Positions 1-9,157 of a DNA stretch of 64,000 bases are shown one piece after another. Position 1 is the first letter of the stretch. The number at the start of each line of letters is the position of its first letter. The translations under genes and the position numbers were made by a program. Source of the DNA: CBDCTM01 sp965222005 (GTDB lineage: Bacteria > Bacteroidota > Bacteroidia > Chitinophagales > Saprospiraceae); contig OZ244935.1 of assembly GCA_965222005.1 (NCBI GenBank), forward strand, positions 3,782,001-3,846,000. The letters run 5' to 3'. A model generated the notes under the pieces. It saw nothing but the letters and a program-made list of their open reading frames with translations, had not been told where the DNA came from and searched no databases.

Positions 1-380
1 ATTAACAATTAGCTGGATTAGGCCGAATTCATTATTTAACTCTATGATTTTCAACAATTTATGAATTGCAATAATTTTAAGTTATTAAACTTTATTACCG
101 ATGTTGTGGAGTTTGTAATTTTTACAATCTACTTGTCTCAATTAGTTTTAGGATTTCAATTACTTTCAAAAGCTCTTTGTGAATTGTTGTGATTCTTTGT
201 CAAAGTATTCAATTACAAAATTCAAAATGCCGTAGTCCTGCCAATCGAAGAGGGGTGATTGTATCAATTTCAAAGCGGGCTGGCAAGCCTTTCAGGATGT
301 TGTTTTCCTTTTCCAGGTATTGAATTTACTACGATGCTGTTTGAAAAATAGGAAAGCTGTGGGTTTGATTTTCTATGGCT
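1..380 (-). other. ORF-less cassette, family D copy 1 (partial)
   Basis: The window opens inside this cassette; its own attC lies beyond the left edge. It matches 681-1093 and 35957-36285 closely. It carries the shared modules of families B-D: a ggccgta block near 230 and a gcgggctggcaag block near 268. It ends tatggctacccaac at the next attC. I see no gene. Confidence 0.75.
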
Positions 381-505
381 ACCCAACGGCCTGCGTAAAC
401 GCCGTGCGGTTTTCAAAATGCTGAAAGGAACTGCAAAATTCTTTATCAACCAAAAGGCATTTCATCTTCCAAGTAGCCGCATGGACGCTTTACGCTTTGT
501 TGGTA
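381..505 (-). other. attC-like site 1, long
   Basis: Left core acccaac, right core gttggta. Owned by the family D cassette on its right. Confidence 0.85.
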
Positions 506-1093
506 GCCGTATTTTTCCGGCGCCTCAGCGCCGGTTTTCCTTTCAGGTAATTTCGGAGCCATATTACTCCAAACTGTTAAGGAACCAATATATGAAATTT
601 TGTCGAGATGTGTATTTTGAATGTTATTTTTCTTCTACAATTCTACTGCTGTGGGCGTAATATTTTTCATGCTGCTTCAATACCTTTTCGGAGTTGAGCT
701 TACCGATTGTTGATTAACAATTAGCTGGATTAGGCCGAATTCATTATTTAACTCTATGATTTTCAATAATTTATGAATTGCAATAATTTTAAGTTATTAA
801 ACTTTATTGCAGATGTTGTGGAGTTTGTAATTTTTACAATCTACTTGTCTCAATTAGTTTTAGGATTTCAATTACTTTCAAAAGCTCTTTGTGAATTGTT
901 GTGATTCTTTGTCAAAATATTCAATTACAAAATTCAAAAGGCCGTAGTCCTGCCAATCGAAGAGGGATGATTGTATCAATTTCAAAGCGGGTTGGCAAGC
1001 CTTTCAGGATGTTGTTTTCCTTTTTCAGGTATTCAATTTACTATGATGCTGTTTGAAAAATAGGAAAGCTGTGGGTTTGATTTTCCTATGGCT
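506..1093 (-). other. ORF-less cassette, family D copy 2
   Basis: It opens with a 7-bp GC hairpin (517-534, 4-base loop) followed by TTTTCC on plus, which looks like an intrinsic terminator acting against the cassette's own reading direction. The rest is AT-rich with no supported gene and ends at the acccaac core. Confidence 0.78.
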
Positions 1094-1161
1094 ACCCAAC
1101 GGTCGGTGCATATGCAGTGGCCGACTGAAAGGAGGGCATTGACATATGCACATTGTTAGTG
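1094..1161 (-). other. attC-like site 2, short
   Basis: Left core acccaac, right core gttagtg. Its arms contain tgcatatg and catatgca with one extra base on the right arm. This site type always accompanies family B. Confidence 0.87.
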
Positions 1162-1665
1162 GTCGTATCTTTCCGGCGCCTCAGCGCCGGTTTTCCTTTC
1201 AGATGTTTTTGCTACCAAATTTTTCAATCAGTTGACTTGCTAAATATATGAATTTTTTTCAAGATGTGTATTCCTGGTGTTATTTTTTATGAGTCACCTC
1301 AGTTGTTTTGGAGTAATTTAGCAGAATAATTATTGATGCCTTTTTTGAGCCAGGCTTTCAGTTCTTGATTGTCAAAGAGCTTGATTAGGCCTGGTTGAAT
1401 TGTAATTGTCTGCAAATTGTAGTTTTCAGGAATTTGAGTTGTTGTACTCAATTCAAGGAGTTTACCCATATTCGAGTTCAACTCAAAATCAAAAAGGCCG
1501 TCAGTTGTGCTGTTCAAGAATTATTGCTGGTATCAAGTTATCAATTTTATAAATTTATAAAGCGGGCTGGCAAACTTATCAGGATGTTGATTTCCTTTTC
1601 CAGTTTTTCAATTTGCCACGATGCTGTTTGAAAAATAGGCAAGCTGCGGGATGATTTTCTATGTC
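1162..1665 (-). other. Small-ORF cassette, family B copy 1
   Basis: It begins with the hairpin at 1173-1190 followed by a T run on plus. Its only candidate gene is the 72-codon frame at 1299-1517. It closes with tgtccactaac, which complements its own gttagtgg start. Confidence 0.78.
1299..1517 (-). CDS. Possible small protein of family B cassettes
   Basis: A 72-codon frame starting at TTG, with an in-frame stop directly upstream and a possible internal ATG at residue 17. The same frame stays open in all five family B copies although small insertions occur outside it, which mildly favours coding. It contains an acidic-aromatic start (TTDGLFDFEL) and a KAWLKKGINNY stretch. There is no signal peptide and I recognise no family. 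It may also be non-coding. Confidence 0.33.
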   Translation of the reverse strand: MNSTTDGLFDFELNSNMGKLLELSTTTQIPENYNLQTITIQPGLIKLFDNQELKAWLKKGINNYSAKLLQNN

Positions 1666-1793
1666 CACTAACGGTCTGGCTATACTTGCTGTGCGGGTTG
1701 AAAGGTGCTTTACGGAACCAAAAGACTCATTTTTGAAACGGTTACAAATTTCGGAGAAATTTTAACCGCATAGTCGTATAGCCTATGTTGCAC
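1666..1793 (-). other. attC-like site 3, long variant
   Basis: Left core cactaac, right core gttgcac. The centre differs from the common long site but the arms ggctatac / gtatagcc are kept. Owned by the 1801-2595 gene. Confidence 0.8.
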
Positions 1794-1800
1794 GAATTAT

Positions 1801-2595
1801 TCAATTTCCTTCAAGTAGTTTTTGTAAATTATCTATTTGTTTCTCTTCAAGAATGCTAATGAATTTTAATTGATGAAAATTGAACTTTTTAATAAATTTT
1901 GGCTCTTTATTATTATCAAAAACTCCATTTTTATTTCTATCAATGCCAAATACACATATTAAATCTTTTGTTTCTTGGATGAAATTCAATTCAAGTATAC
2001 TTTCGTTCTCATCTAAATTTATGTTTGTTAATTTTTCATTTTTTAAATCGTAGACGAACAACTTTTGTAAGTCTTTTGAATTGATATAGGTATCGTTATT
2101 ACTATCGGCTATAGATACAATTATGAATAAATATTTGTTGTTATGTTTTGAAATTATTCTAAAGTCGTTAATTCCCAGTCTATCAGCAAATAGAATTTTA
2201 CTTGAATTTGAAGATGAATTAAACAAAACAATATTATTGAAGTTACTTGACCTTCCATAAAATAACTTTTGGTCAGTTCTTCCATAAGAATTTATTAAAC
2301 CAAGTGGCATGTTACTTGACTCTGCTGCATCTAAATTGGCTTGAGTAACTGGTACTATATAAATTTTACTTGTAGAATCTAATAAATGAATTTGTTTTAA
2401 TGAGATAATTTGCTTCCTTAAAGTATCATTTGAAAGTTTGTTAGTTTCCTCTTGAGAAATTACATCTCTATTAATTTGTTTTCTACTACTTTGAAAAAAG
2501 TTATTAAGAAAAATAACAAGAAAAACGACTACTGTTAAAGTTAAAATTGTACCTCCTATTGCTAGGATAATTTGATTGTATTTTTTAATAGTCAT
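1801..2595 (-). CDS. Membrane-anchored protein with two EF-hand-like loops
   Basis: A 264-residue cassette protein of unknown function. A hydrophobic segment at about residues 9-32 follows a short basic N-terminus, so it is probably a signal anchor with the rest outside the cytoplasm. Two calcium-loop-like motifs are visible: ADSNNDTYINSKDL and GIDRNKNGVFDNNKE, both fitting the D-x-N-x-D/N pattern of EF-hand or dockerin loops. The body is rich in short hydrophobic strands. It starts at ATG and is the only gene in its cassette, with about 30 bases between it and the next attC, so it has little room for its own promoter. I cannot name a family. Confidence 0.72.
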   Translation of the reverse strand: MTIKKYNQIILAIGGTILTLTVVVFLVIFLNNFFQSSRKQINRDVISQEETNKLSNDTLRKQIISLKQIHLLDSTSKIYIVPVTQANLDAAESSNMPLGLINSYGRTDQKLFYGRSSNFNNIVLFNSSSNSSKILFADRLGINDFRIISKHNNKYLFIIVSIADSNNDTYINSKDLQKLFVYDLKNEKLTNINLDENESILELNFIQETKDLICVFGIDRNKNGVFDNNKEPKFIKKFNFHQLKFISILEEKQIDNLQKLLEGN

Positions 2596-2626
2596 ACGTA
2601 ATTTCAGGTTTTTTTACATTGATTTC

Positions 2627-2694
2627 GTGCAACGGTCGGTGCATATGCAGTGGCCGACTGAAAGGAGGGCATTGACATATGCACTTTGTTAGTG
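2627..2694 (-). other. attC-like site 4, short
   Basis: Left core gtgcaac, right core gttagtg; same body as site 2. Owned by family B copy 2. Confidence 0.86.
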
Positions 2695-3198
2695 GTCGTA
2701 TCTTTCCGGCGCCTCAGCGCCGGTTTTTCTTTCAGATGTTTTTGCCACCAAATTTTTCAATCAGTTCACTTGTAAATATATGAAATTTTTTCAAGATGTG
2801 TATTTTTGGTGTTATTTTTTATGAGTCACCTCAGTTGTTTCAGAGTAATTTAGCTGAATAATTATTGATATTTTTTTTGAGCCAGGCTTTCAGTTCTTGA
2901 TTGTCAAAGAGCTTGATTAGGTCTGGTTGAATTGTAATTGTCTGCAAATTGTAGTTTTCAGGAATTTCTGTTGTTGTAATCAATTCAAGGAGTTTACCCA
3001 TATTCGAGTTCAACTCAAAATCAAAAAGGCCGTCAGTCGTGCTGTTCAAGAATTATTGCTGGTATCAATTTATCAATTTTATAAATTTATAAAGCGGGCT
3101 GGCAAGCATTTCAAGATGTTGATTTCCTTTTCCAGGTTTTCAGTTTACCCGGATGTTGTTTGAAAAATAGGTAAGCTGTGAGTTTGATTTTCTATGTC
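2695..3198 (-). other. Small-ORF cassette, family B copy 2
   Basis: Terminator-like hairpin on plus at 2706-2723, the conserved small frame at 2840-3049, and the ggccgtcag and gcgggctggcaag modules. Confidence 0.77.
2840..3049 (-). CDS. Possible small protein of family B cassettes (69 codons)
   Basis: This copy ends three codons earlier than the others and carries several substitutions (for example TTTEIPEN instead of TTTQIPEN), yet the frame stays open. It starts at TTG. Confidence 0.3.
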   Translation of the reverse strand: MNSTTDGLFDFELNSNMGKLLELITTTEIPENYNLQTITIQPDLIKLFDNQELKAWLKKNINNYSAKLL

Positions 3199-3266
3199 CA
3201 CTAACGGTCAGGCTAAATGCAGTAGCCGACGAATGGAGGCTATTGGCATTTTAGCTATTGTTCGCT
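3199..3266 (-). other. attC-like site 5, short
   Basis: Left core cactaac, right core gttcgct, arms ggctaaatgc / gcattttagc. Owned by the 3280-4464 gene. Confidence 0.82.
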
Positions 3267-3279
3267 GCAGTGTTATCTT

Positions 3280-4464
3280 TTACTCATTCTTAATCAGCAT
3301 CTGATTTTTTGTTACGGGTTTGTACTTTGATATCTTGTTGACATAAGATTCGATAGTTGTAACTTCGCTTCTCTTGAATAATTCTTCAACGCTGTTTTCG
3401 TGAAGCAGTAATATCCTTCTCTCTAGTTCTTTTTTAAACGCTTCAGTATATATAAAATCTATTTGTGCAGAAAAGTGTAAACTATCTAAAGGAGCAATGA
3501 AAACTAGAGCATCATATGCATCATACATCGTTTGATTTTTAGCGACATTTAACATGTGATTACCTATATACCTTACTCTTCCAAATATGTTTTCCTTGAA
3601 GGGAATAGCAATTGGCTTATTATTGTTTCTTTCAAATACCCTATCCCATAATCCGTCTTCCATTTGTACCCAATTGTATTTATAACGTCCTAATCCTTCT
3701 GCACTTTTATCTATTATGTTATCTACTCTCTCCTCTATTGATAATTGAACATTGTGAATTCTTACAGAATATGATTTATTGGGATGCCATTGATTTAAGA
3801 AAGTTCCACAGTTCCAGTATAAATTTCCCTTTTGGTTCTTTACATTTTTGTATGCATGACGCGTATTTGTTAGAAATATTCCCTTTTTATCATCTTCAAA
3901 CTCTTTCATGAACTCCATGATCACTTTGTACATGAAATAGTCTCTTCCTACTAACGATTTGAGGAAAACATCATAGTCCTCTCTAGTTTTGATACTTTCC
4001 CAATAGATAGGCTGATTTACTCCTACTACTTTTATTTTATCCTCTTGTTCAAGAGTGGAGTTTATATCCCATACTTTGGATAGCAATTCATAATAAGTTT
4101 CATATTTCCATCCATATCCACTCATGTCATTTTGAAATACTTTTAGTAATAGAGTACTATCTTTAATTTCACTTTCAAAATAGTTGTTAAGATGCGTTTG
4201 ATGCTTAATGCTGAATACCTCGATGAAAACAAAGTCAATGTTTCCTTTCTTTTTTTCTAATAGTTGTTTGTAGAATTTAAAAGGCTCGTAGGCGGAGTGT
4301 AATCCATCATCAAATACTATTAAATCATATTCATCTAATCGTTCTTCAACGAAGCTTAGGGGTTCTTGTCCATATTTTCTTAATGCTTCGTAATATTCAT
4401 CAATCCCTTGAGAACTCACATTAAATGTTAGTAAGAGAAGGAGATATATTAATATTCTATTCAT
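3280..4464 (-). CDS. Secreted protein, possibly erythromycin-esterase/ChaN-like
   Basis: A 394-residue protein with a clear signal peptide (MNRILIYLLLLLTFNVSSQG), so exported. Residues 47-90 read as a strand with DDGLHS, then an alpha/beta segment ending DFVFIEVF. Later pieces include VVGVNQP and LTNTRHAYKN. This order of an early H-containing strand, a FIEV strand and a distant H-containing strand resembles the erythromycin esterase / ChaN / TraB-like superfamily. The assignment is by eye and weak, and the standard GEATHG motif is not present. It is the sole gene of its cassette. The start ATG is followed directly by the signal peptide, which fixes the start. Confidence 0.62.
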   Translation of the reverse strand: MNRILIYLLLLLTFNVSSQGIDEYYEALRKYGQEPLSFVEERLDEYDLIVFDDGLHSAYEPFKFYKQLLEKKKGNIDFVFIEVFSIKHQTHLNNYFESEIKDSTLLLKVFQNDMSGYGWKYETYYELLSKVWDINSTLEQEDKIKVVGVNQPIYWESIKTREDYDVFLKSLVGRDYFMYKVIMEFMKEFEDDKKGIFLTNTRHAYKNVKNQKGNLYWNCGTFLNQWHPNKSYSVRIHNVQLSIEERVDNIIDKSAEGLGRYKYNWVQMEDGLWDRVFERNNNKPIAIPFKENIFGRVRYIGNHMLNVAKNQTMYDAYDALVFIAPLDSLHFSAQIDFIYTEAFKKELERRILLLHENSVEELFKRSEVTTIESYVNKISKYKPVTKNQMLIKNE

Positions 4465-4645
4465 TTCGAGGTCATATATTTTTTACTGGAATTTAGTATT
4501 CAGGTGCAAAGTGATTTCATTTGGTCATGTGTATTGAGATAGCTCTAAAACAGCAATTTTGGTCAATATATCGGCTTCGCCGTAATAGATTTTAACCAAA
4601 TGAATCCATTTAGAACCAGTATTCATCTTTTTTACCCCCCATAGC

Positions 4646-4771
4646 AGCGAACGGTCTGCGTAAACGCCGTGCGGCATTCAAAGTGCTGAAAGGAACTGCA
4701 AAAATTCTTTATCAACCAAAAGGCATTTCATCTTCCAAGTAGCCGCATGGACGCTTTACGCTTTGTTACCT
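4646..4771 (-). other. attC-like site 6, long
   Basis: Left core agcgaac, right core gttacct. Owned by family A copy 1. Confidence 0.86.
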
Positions 4772-5241
4772 ATCCGTATTTCGGCGCGCACAGCGCCGTT
4801 TCTGAGGATAGTTTGAAAGGAACTGTTGAGTCCTTTATTTATCGCATTCACCACTGGAACAAATAAGTTCTTTAGGTGGTGGTATAAATATATAACATTT
4901 TTCCTTAATCCGTGAATTTGACTGTCAATTTGTAGTTGGGCCCCAGAGGAGAATTTGGGTCTAATTTATGGACTCATAGCTTTCGCTAGAAGATTTAACA
5001 ATTTGGCTGACTCAGTGCCGATCAAAGAATTATTGTGTGAAGAATAATTTCCGGTGATTATTGCTTTTAATTATTGTTGATCCCAGGCCCTGGTTCTTGG
5101 TTTGTAAAAAGCTTATCGAAGAAATTTTTAAGCAGGTAGGGCGATCACTTTGGATGCTGTATCTTGACGAATTCATTCAATTTTTCCAGGCGTAATTTGG
5201 GACTAATTTAGAATCGAGGGATGGCCTTAAAATTCTATGGT
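4772..5241 (-). other. ORF-less cassette, family A copy 1
   Basis: Family A units repeat every 593-596 bases including their attC. Next to the attC is a ggcgc/gcgcc hairpin. A minus frame of about 60 codons (HGLRKNVIYLYHHLKN and so on) runs into the attC and ends there, but this copy lacks an ATG and coding is doubtful. The cassette ends ggtaggtaac, which complements its gttacctatcc start. Confidence 0.78.
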
Positions 5242-5366
5242 AGGTAACGGTCTGCGTAAACGCCGTGCGGCATTCAAGGTGCTGAAAGGAACTGCAAAAT
5301 TCTTTATCAACCAAAAGGCATTTCATCTTCCAAGTAGCCGCATGGACGCTTTACGCTTTGTTACCT
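5242..5366 (-). other. attC-like site 7, long
   Basis: Left core aggtaac, right core gttacct. Owned by family A copy 2. Confidence 0.86.
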
Positions 5367-5836
5367 ATCCGTATTTCGGCGCGCACAGCGCCGTTTCTGA
5401 GGATAATTTGAAAGGAACTGTTGAGTCCTTTATTTATCGTATTCACCACTGGAACAAAAGAGTTCTTTAGGTGGTGATATAAATATATAACATTTTTCCT
5501 TAATCCGTGAATTTGACTGTCAATTTGTAGTTGGACCACAGAGGAGAATTTGGGTATAATTTATCGATTCATAGCTTTCGCTGAAAGATTTAACAATTTG
5601 GCTGACTCAGTGCCGATCAAAGAATTATTGTGTGAAGAATAATTTTCCGTGATTATTGCTTTTAATTATTGTTGATCCGAGGCCCTGGTTTTTGGTTTGT
5701 AAAAAGCTTATCGAAGAAATTTTTAAGCGGGCAGGGCGATCACTTTGGATGCTGTATCTTGACGAATTCATTCAATTTTTCCAGGCGTAATTTGGGACTA
5801 ATTTAGAATCGAGGGATGGCCTTAAAATTCTATGGT
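5367..5836 (-). other. ORF-less cassette, family A copy 2
   Basis: Tandem neighbour of copy 1 and nearly identical to it. The minus frame here could start at GTG (5539). No other gene is seen. Confidence 0.78.
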
Positions 5837-5901
5837 AGGTAACGGTCTGTGCTAGCGCAGTGCCGACGAACGGAGGTATTGTCGCTAGCACTATGTTGGC
5901 T
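5837..5901 (-). other. attC-like site 8, short
   Basis: Left core aggtaac, right core gttggct, arms gtgctagcg / cgctagcac with one extra base on the right arm. Owned by cassette E. Confidence 0.85.
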
Positions 5902-6199
5902 GCAGACCATCTTAAAAATCCGGTTATCCTAATATCTTCAAAATCTTATCATCTACCAATCTTTGCAATCAAGTTAATCAAAGAATCTTAAATTGTCTAA
6001 CCATTCTAGTTTATCTTAAAGATCAATTCTTTTTTCTGATCAGTTTTTTGGTTCAAGATTTACCGAAATGTTGTTGGTCACAATGTAATTCTATCAGAAT
6101 TAGGGTGCTTGAAAGGGTTATTAAAAATTGAGAATTTTCATGTACTTTTTGAGTTCAATTCAACGGAAAAAATCCTATCGATCTCAAATTATGGCTCTT

Positions 6200-6795
6200 A
6201 AATTAATTAAACTACTACCGGCTTGAAGCCGGTAGATTTGGGTGAGTGGGCTGTAAGCCCACTCAATCCACCCGCTTATTCCGCGACTTCAAAGTTGTCA
6301 TCGTCTTGTTCTTTGTCTTGCGTTTCAATATATTTCATTATCACTTCATCTGTCACATTACCGGATGAAGCCGCGAAATACCCACGCGCCCACAAATGGC
6401 GACCCCAAAAATGCTTCGACAATGGCTTGAACTCGCTTAGCATTTTTCTTGATGTTTTGCCTTTGAGCAACTGCATTAGCTTACTCACACTCAAGTATGG
6501 TGGCACCGAAACAAACATATGAATGTGATCCTTCGAAACATGGCCTCGAATTATTTCTACTTCATTTGTTTTGCATATTTCGCGAAGCAATGATCGGCAT
6601 CTGTTTGCTATTTCGCCTCGTAGTATTGGTTTGCGATATTTCGTAATCCACACTAAATGGTATTTTATATCGTATAAAGAATGCGAAGTCTTTCTGTAAT
6701 GTTGCATCTGGTAAATATAATACCTTCCCGCATCAAACTAAAGTCTTCGCCTGAAGGCGAGGGATTTCCTCCCCTTCCCCGAATGAGACATTAAC
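6200..6795 (-). mobile_element. IS200/IS605-family element
   Basis: One Y1 transposase gene flanked by subterminal hairpins instead of long inverted repeats: ctaccggctt/gaagccggtag at 6215-6235, gagtgggct/agcccactc at 6244-6264, and tcgcc/ggcga at 6747-6760. The exact ends are not certain. A 12-base inverted repeat, attatggctctt (6188-6199) and aagagccataat (6796-6807), lies just outside. Confidence 0.78.
6276..6707 (-). CDS. tnpA: IS200/IS605-family Y1 transposase TnpA
   Basis: A 143-residue HUH single-strand transposase, the normal size for TnpA of IS200. The metal-binding HUH motif is HIH at residues 61-63, within KDHIHMFVSVPP. The catalytic tyrosine is Y126 in the final helix (EVIMKYIETQ). 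The typical start HSLYDIKYHLVW and the GRHLWARGYF segment are present. These enzymes cut and join single-stranded ends by a 5-prime phosphotyrosine link and recognise the subterminal hairpins seen on both sides. No TnpB gene accompanies it. The acidic tail (KEQDDDNFEVAE) is common in Bacteroidota members. The gene looks intact. Confidence 0.93.
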   Translation of the reverse strand: MQHYRKTSHSLYDIKYHLVWITKYRKPILRGEIANRCRSLLREICKTNEVEIIRGHVSKDHIHMFVSVPPYLSVSKLMQLLKGKTSRKMLSEFKPLSKHFWGRHLWARGYFAASSGNVTDEVIMKYIETQDKEQDDDNFEVAE

Positions 6796-6976
6796 AAGAG
6801 CCATAATCATCTCATCTATGGGATCAAGAAATCAGTAAATCTTAGCAAACAATAAAATCTTATAATCGAGAAGTTCCTAGCAATTATAGGAATCAATAAA
6901 TCGGGAGTCTCCTGGCAATTCTAATTTCTTATTGATCCTGATAACCTTAAAAATCTGAGGCATTTTTCTTGATTGC

Positions 6977-7042
6977 AGCCAACGGCTCGTGTATATGACG
7001 TGGCGGCGTTTAGCCGGCATGGCCATATACACATTGTTACAG
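6977..7042 (-). other. attC-like site 9, short
   Basis: Left core agccaac, right core gttacag; arms gtgtatatg / catatacac. Owned by the PPR gene cassette. Confidence 0.85.
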
Positions 7043-7825
7043 GCTGTTTTTTATTCTTTTAAAGTTTCGTATCCATGAATTATTTGGTATCAAATTCTCA
7101 TTTTCTAACATCTTATCTACTTGTTCCAATTCAGTTCCGGTTTTCACTTTTTTCAATAATGTTACTAAAGTATTTATTGATGGAGAAATATTTCTTGACT
7201 TTATTTCAAAATAAATATTGACGGCATCTGTGTAGTTTATCGCCTGAGAAATTAGCGTATTATATGTAACTAAATTTCTCTGTATTTTCTTATTTTCCAT
7301 ATTCATCAATACTTCTTTGCTTTCATTTGCATTTTTTGATTTACTTAAAATCGTATTATAAGTTTGTGTATTTGGCTTCACTCTATATTTTTTCATACCT
7401 TTCATTATTTGCTTACTTTCTTCTACTGAATCACAAAATGATATTAGGCAATTTAAGGTATAAGTATTTGGCCAGATTCCACTATCTATCATTTCAGCAA
7501 AATACTGATTCCCTTCTTCAAAATTATTAGCTTTTGATATTATTATATTATAACTTGTTGTGTTCAACTTTATTACCTTACCTTTTTTATATTTCTTTAT
7601 CGTATTCCGAATTTGGTCAACATTTTCACACATCTGAATATGAGCATTTAATATGTCTATCGTTGGTTCTATTCCATTTTTTTGATAGTCTGAAAATATC
7701 TTTTCAGCTAAAATTATTGCTCTATCCCATGAAATGGTTTTTTGTTTCGCACTATTTCTTAGATTGCGAATGTCATTCATCCACTGATATGAATATTTTT
7801 CTTGTCTGCTATCAATATGCTTCAC
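7037..7825 (-). CDS. Pentatricopeptide-repeat (PPR) protein
   Basis: A 262-residue helical-repeat protein. At least five consecutive units of exactly 32 residues (about 89-120, 121-152, 153-184, 185-216 and 217-248) show the PPR pattern: TYNTLIS-like helix A, EMIDSGIWPN-like helix B, then a proline/asparagine turn. An earlier degenerate unit covers about 54-88. PPR proteins are mostly eukaryotic organelle RNA-binding factors and are rare in bacteria, so an RNA-binding role is inferred. The 32-residue period is shorter than the classic 35. No signal peptide or membrane segment is present, so it is probably cytoplasmic. The start is GTG (7825); the next ATG is at residue 16. The stop codon overlaps the attC core. 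Confidence 0.8.
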   Translation of the reverse strand: MKHIDSRQEKYSYQWMNDIRNLRNSAKQKTISWDRAIILAEKIFSDYQKNGIEPTIDILNAHIQMCENVDQIRNTIKKYKKGKVIKLNTTSYNIIISKANNFEEGNQYFAEMIDSGIWPNTYTLNCLISFCDSVEESKQIMKGMKKYRVKPNTQTYNTILSKSKNANESKEVLMNMENKKIQRNLVTYNTLISQAINYTDAVNIYFEIKSRNISPSINTLVTLLKKVKTGTELEQVDKMLENENLIPNNSWIRNFKRIKNSL

Positions 7826-7869
7826 TTACAGATTTATTTAGTAACACATTTACATTTTTCTTTAATAGC

Positions 7870-7994
7870 CTGTAACGGTCCGCGTAAACGCCGTGCGGCC
7901 TTCAAGGTGCTGAAAGGAACTACAAAATTCTTTATCAACCAAAAAGCATTTTATCTTCCAAGTAGCCGCATGGTCGTTTTACGCTTTGTTACCA
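7870..7994 (-). other. attC-like site 10, long
   Basis: Left core ctgtaac, right core gttacca. Its body is identical to site 28, which carries the second copy of the same cassette. Confidence 0.88.
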
Positions 7995-8000
7995 GCAGTT

Positions 8001-8501
8001 TCAATTTCCTTTTTTTAACAAATCTTCAAGCCGATACTTTTTATATATAGCTTTTCTTTTTTTATCGATTTGGAGTAATTCATTCTTGCTTTGAATTAAC
8101 AACCAATAATTGGGTTCAATTTTAAATAATTGACCTAGCTTAAAGGCTAAATCGGGATTAATTTTTCTTCTTCCTTTTAATATTGCACTTAAATTTGATT
8201 CTTCTATTTCTAAGTAATTTGCCAATTGTTTATTTCTTACTTTTAAAGCCGTCAAATGTTTTTTTAAAAATTCTCCTGCACTAATTAATTGATCTGGTTC
8301 TGATTCTGAAATGTAACTTTCAAGTTGTAGTTTCAAAGAAATCAATTCATATTTAATTCTTTCTTTAGGGTTTTGATTTTTTGAATGCTCTAAAATAGCT
8401 TTTTGCAAGCCTTTATAGTCTTTGCTATTTATATTTACAACTCCTTTTCCGGTCCCATTTATTCCACCAGGATTTATCAGCCTACTTCTTTTTGTACTCA
8501 T
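8001..8501 (-). CDS. HTH antitoxin-like protein (HigA type), copy 1
   Basis: 166 residues. A helix-turn-helix of the Xre/HigA type spans about 75-137, with KQLANYLEIEESNLSAILKG as the DNA-reading helices and ISAGEFLKKHL before it, typical of HigA-like antitoxins. The N-terminal half is a basic, probably flexible region plus a helix. The ATG overlaps the upstream partner's stop by four bases (ATGA at 8498-8501), so the two genes are translationally coupled. It likely binds its partner and the inverted repeat upstream of the operon. An identical copy lies at 26027-26527. Confidence 0.8.
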   Translation of the reverse strand: MSTKRSRLINPGGINGTGKGVVNINSKDYKGLQKAILEHSKNQNPKERIKYELISLKLQLESYISESEPDQLISAGEFLKKHLTALKVRNKQLANYLEIEESNLSAILKGRRKINPDLAFKLGQLFKIEPNYWLLIQSKNELLQIDKKRKAIYKKYRLEDLLKKGN

Positions 8502-8992
8502 AATTTTAATTTTAAATATTCTTCAATTAATTGGAGCCCTACTTTTGGTTCAATAAACATTCTTTGCCCCATAGCTAAAGTAGCTCCATATTTTTGTTGA
8601 TATAGTGGGATCAATTTTGTTTTACTTTCAAATGTTGCATAGCCTTTGTAATCATTTTGGCCTAATTCAAAACTTTTCAAACATCCAAAGGCAATAAGAC
8701 ATGCAGCTACTTTATCAAACTTTCCTTTTGAACCAAAATTGTGAGGGGCAATTTCAATATTGTTCATATACAGCATTTCATCATTCATTAAACTGAACAT
8801 TATCATTCCTTGAATTGTGTAGGGGTCTTCATCTGTTGTTAGTTTATAGAATTCAGCTCCTTCCGTTTTAAACAATGACTTCCAATTAAACTGCCAATCA
8901 TCTTTTTTCATTGGCATATCCTTCATTACTGCCTTTTCAATTTTTGCCTTAACTTCTTTTTGGGTTTTGACTTCAATTATGTGTATCGTCAT
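8498..8992 (-). CDS. GNAT-like toxin candidate of a TA pair, copy 1
   Basis: 164 residues, first gene of a two-gene operon with a HigA-like antitoxin. Residues 70-147 resemble a GNAT acetyltransferase core: a strand (DEMLYMNNIEIAPHNFG), a loop and helix (KFDKVAACLIAFG), then a strand and SKTKLIPLYQQKYGA, like the C-terminal motif in which a tyrosine faces acetyl-CoA. The usual RxxGxG loop is not clear, so enzyme activity is uncertain. The toxin role is inferred from pairing, size and cassette context; toxin-first order is typical of higBA. An identical copy lies at 26524-27018. Confidence 0.68.
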   Translation of the reverse strand: MTIHIIEVKTQKEVKAKIEKAVMKDMPMKKDDWQFNWKSLFKTEGAEFYKLTTDEDPYTIQGMIMFSLMNDEMLYMNNIEIAPHNFGSKGKFDKVAACLIAFGCLKSFELGQNDYKGYATFESKTKLIPLYQQKYGATLAMGQRMFIEPKVGLQLIEEYLKLKL

Positions 8993-9003
8993 AGTGATTG
9001 TTT

Positions 9004-9040
9004 GTTATACAAAGATATGATTCTTTGATAACAATTACAA
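9004..9040 (-). promoter_or_regulatory. Promoter with operator-like inverted repeat
   Basis: On minus: TTG (9040-9038), a 20-base spacer, then TATCTTTG (9017-9010), which fits the Bacteroidota consensus. The inverted repeat gttatacaaag / ctttgataac (9004-9032) overlaps it, as expected for autoregulation by the HTH antitoxin. The cassette therefore brings its own promoter. Confidence 0.68.
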
Positions 9041-9077
9041 ATTATTATCTATTTTGTTATTTTGTGATCTCTATTGC

Positions 9078-9143
9078 TGGTAACGGGAAGTGCATACGCC
9101 GTGCGACCGAATGGGAGCATGGTCGTTATGCACATTGTTGGCA
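9078..9143 (-). other. attC-like site 11, short
   Basis: Left core tggtaac, right core gttggca. Its body is identical to site 19, which carries the second TacAT copy. Confidence 0.87.
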
Positions 9144-9157
9144 GCAGGCTTTTTTTT

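Larger units (their letters stand above)
5902..6976 (-). other. ORF-less cassette E carrying an IS200/IS605 element
   Basis: AT-rich DNA without a cassette gene, interrupted by the IS200/IS605 unit at about 6200-6795. Its ends match (gttggctgcag and ctgcagcc-like gattgcagccaac), so it is a regular cassette. Confidence 0.7.
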
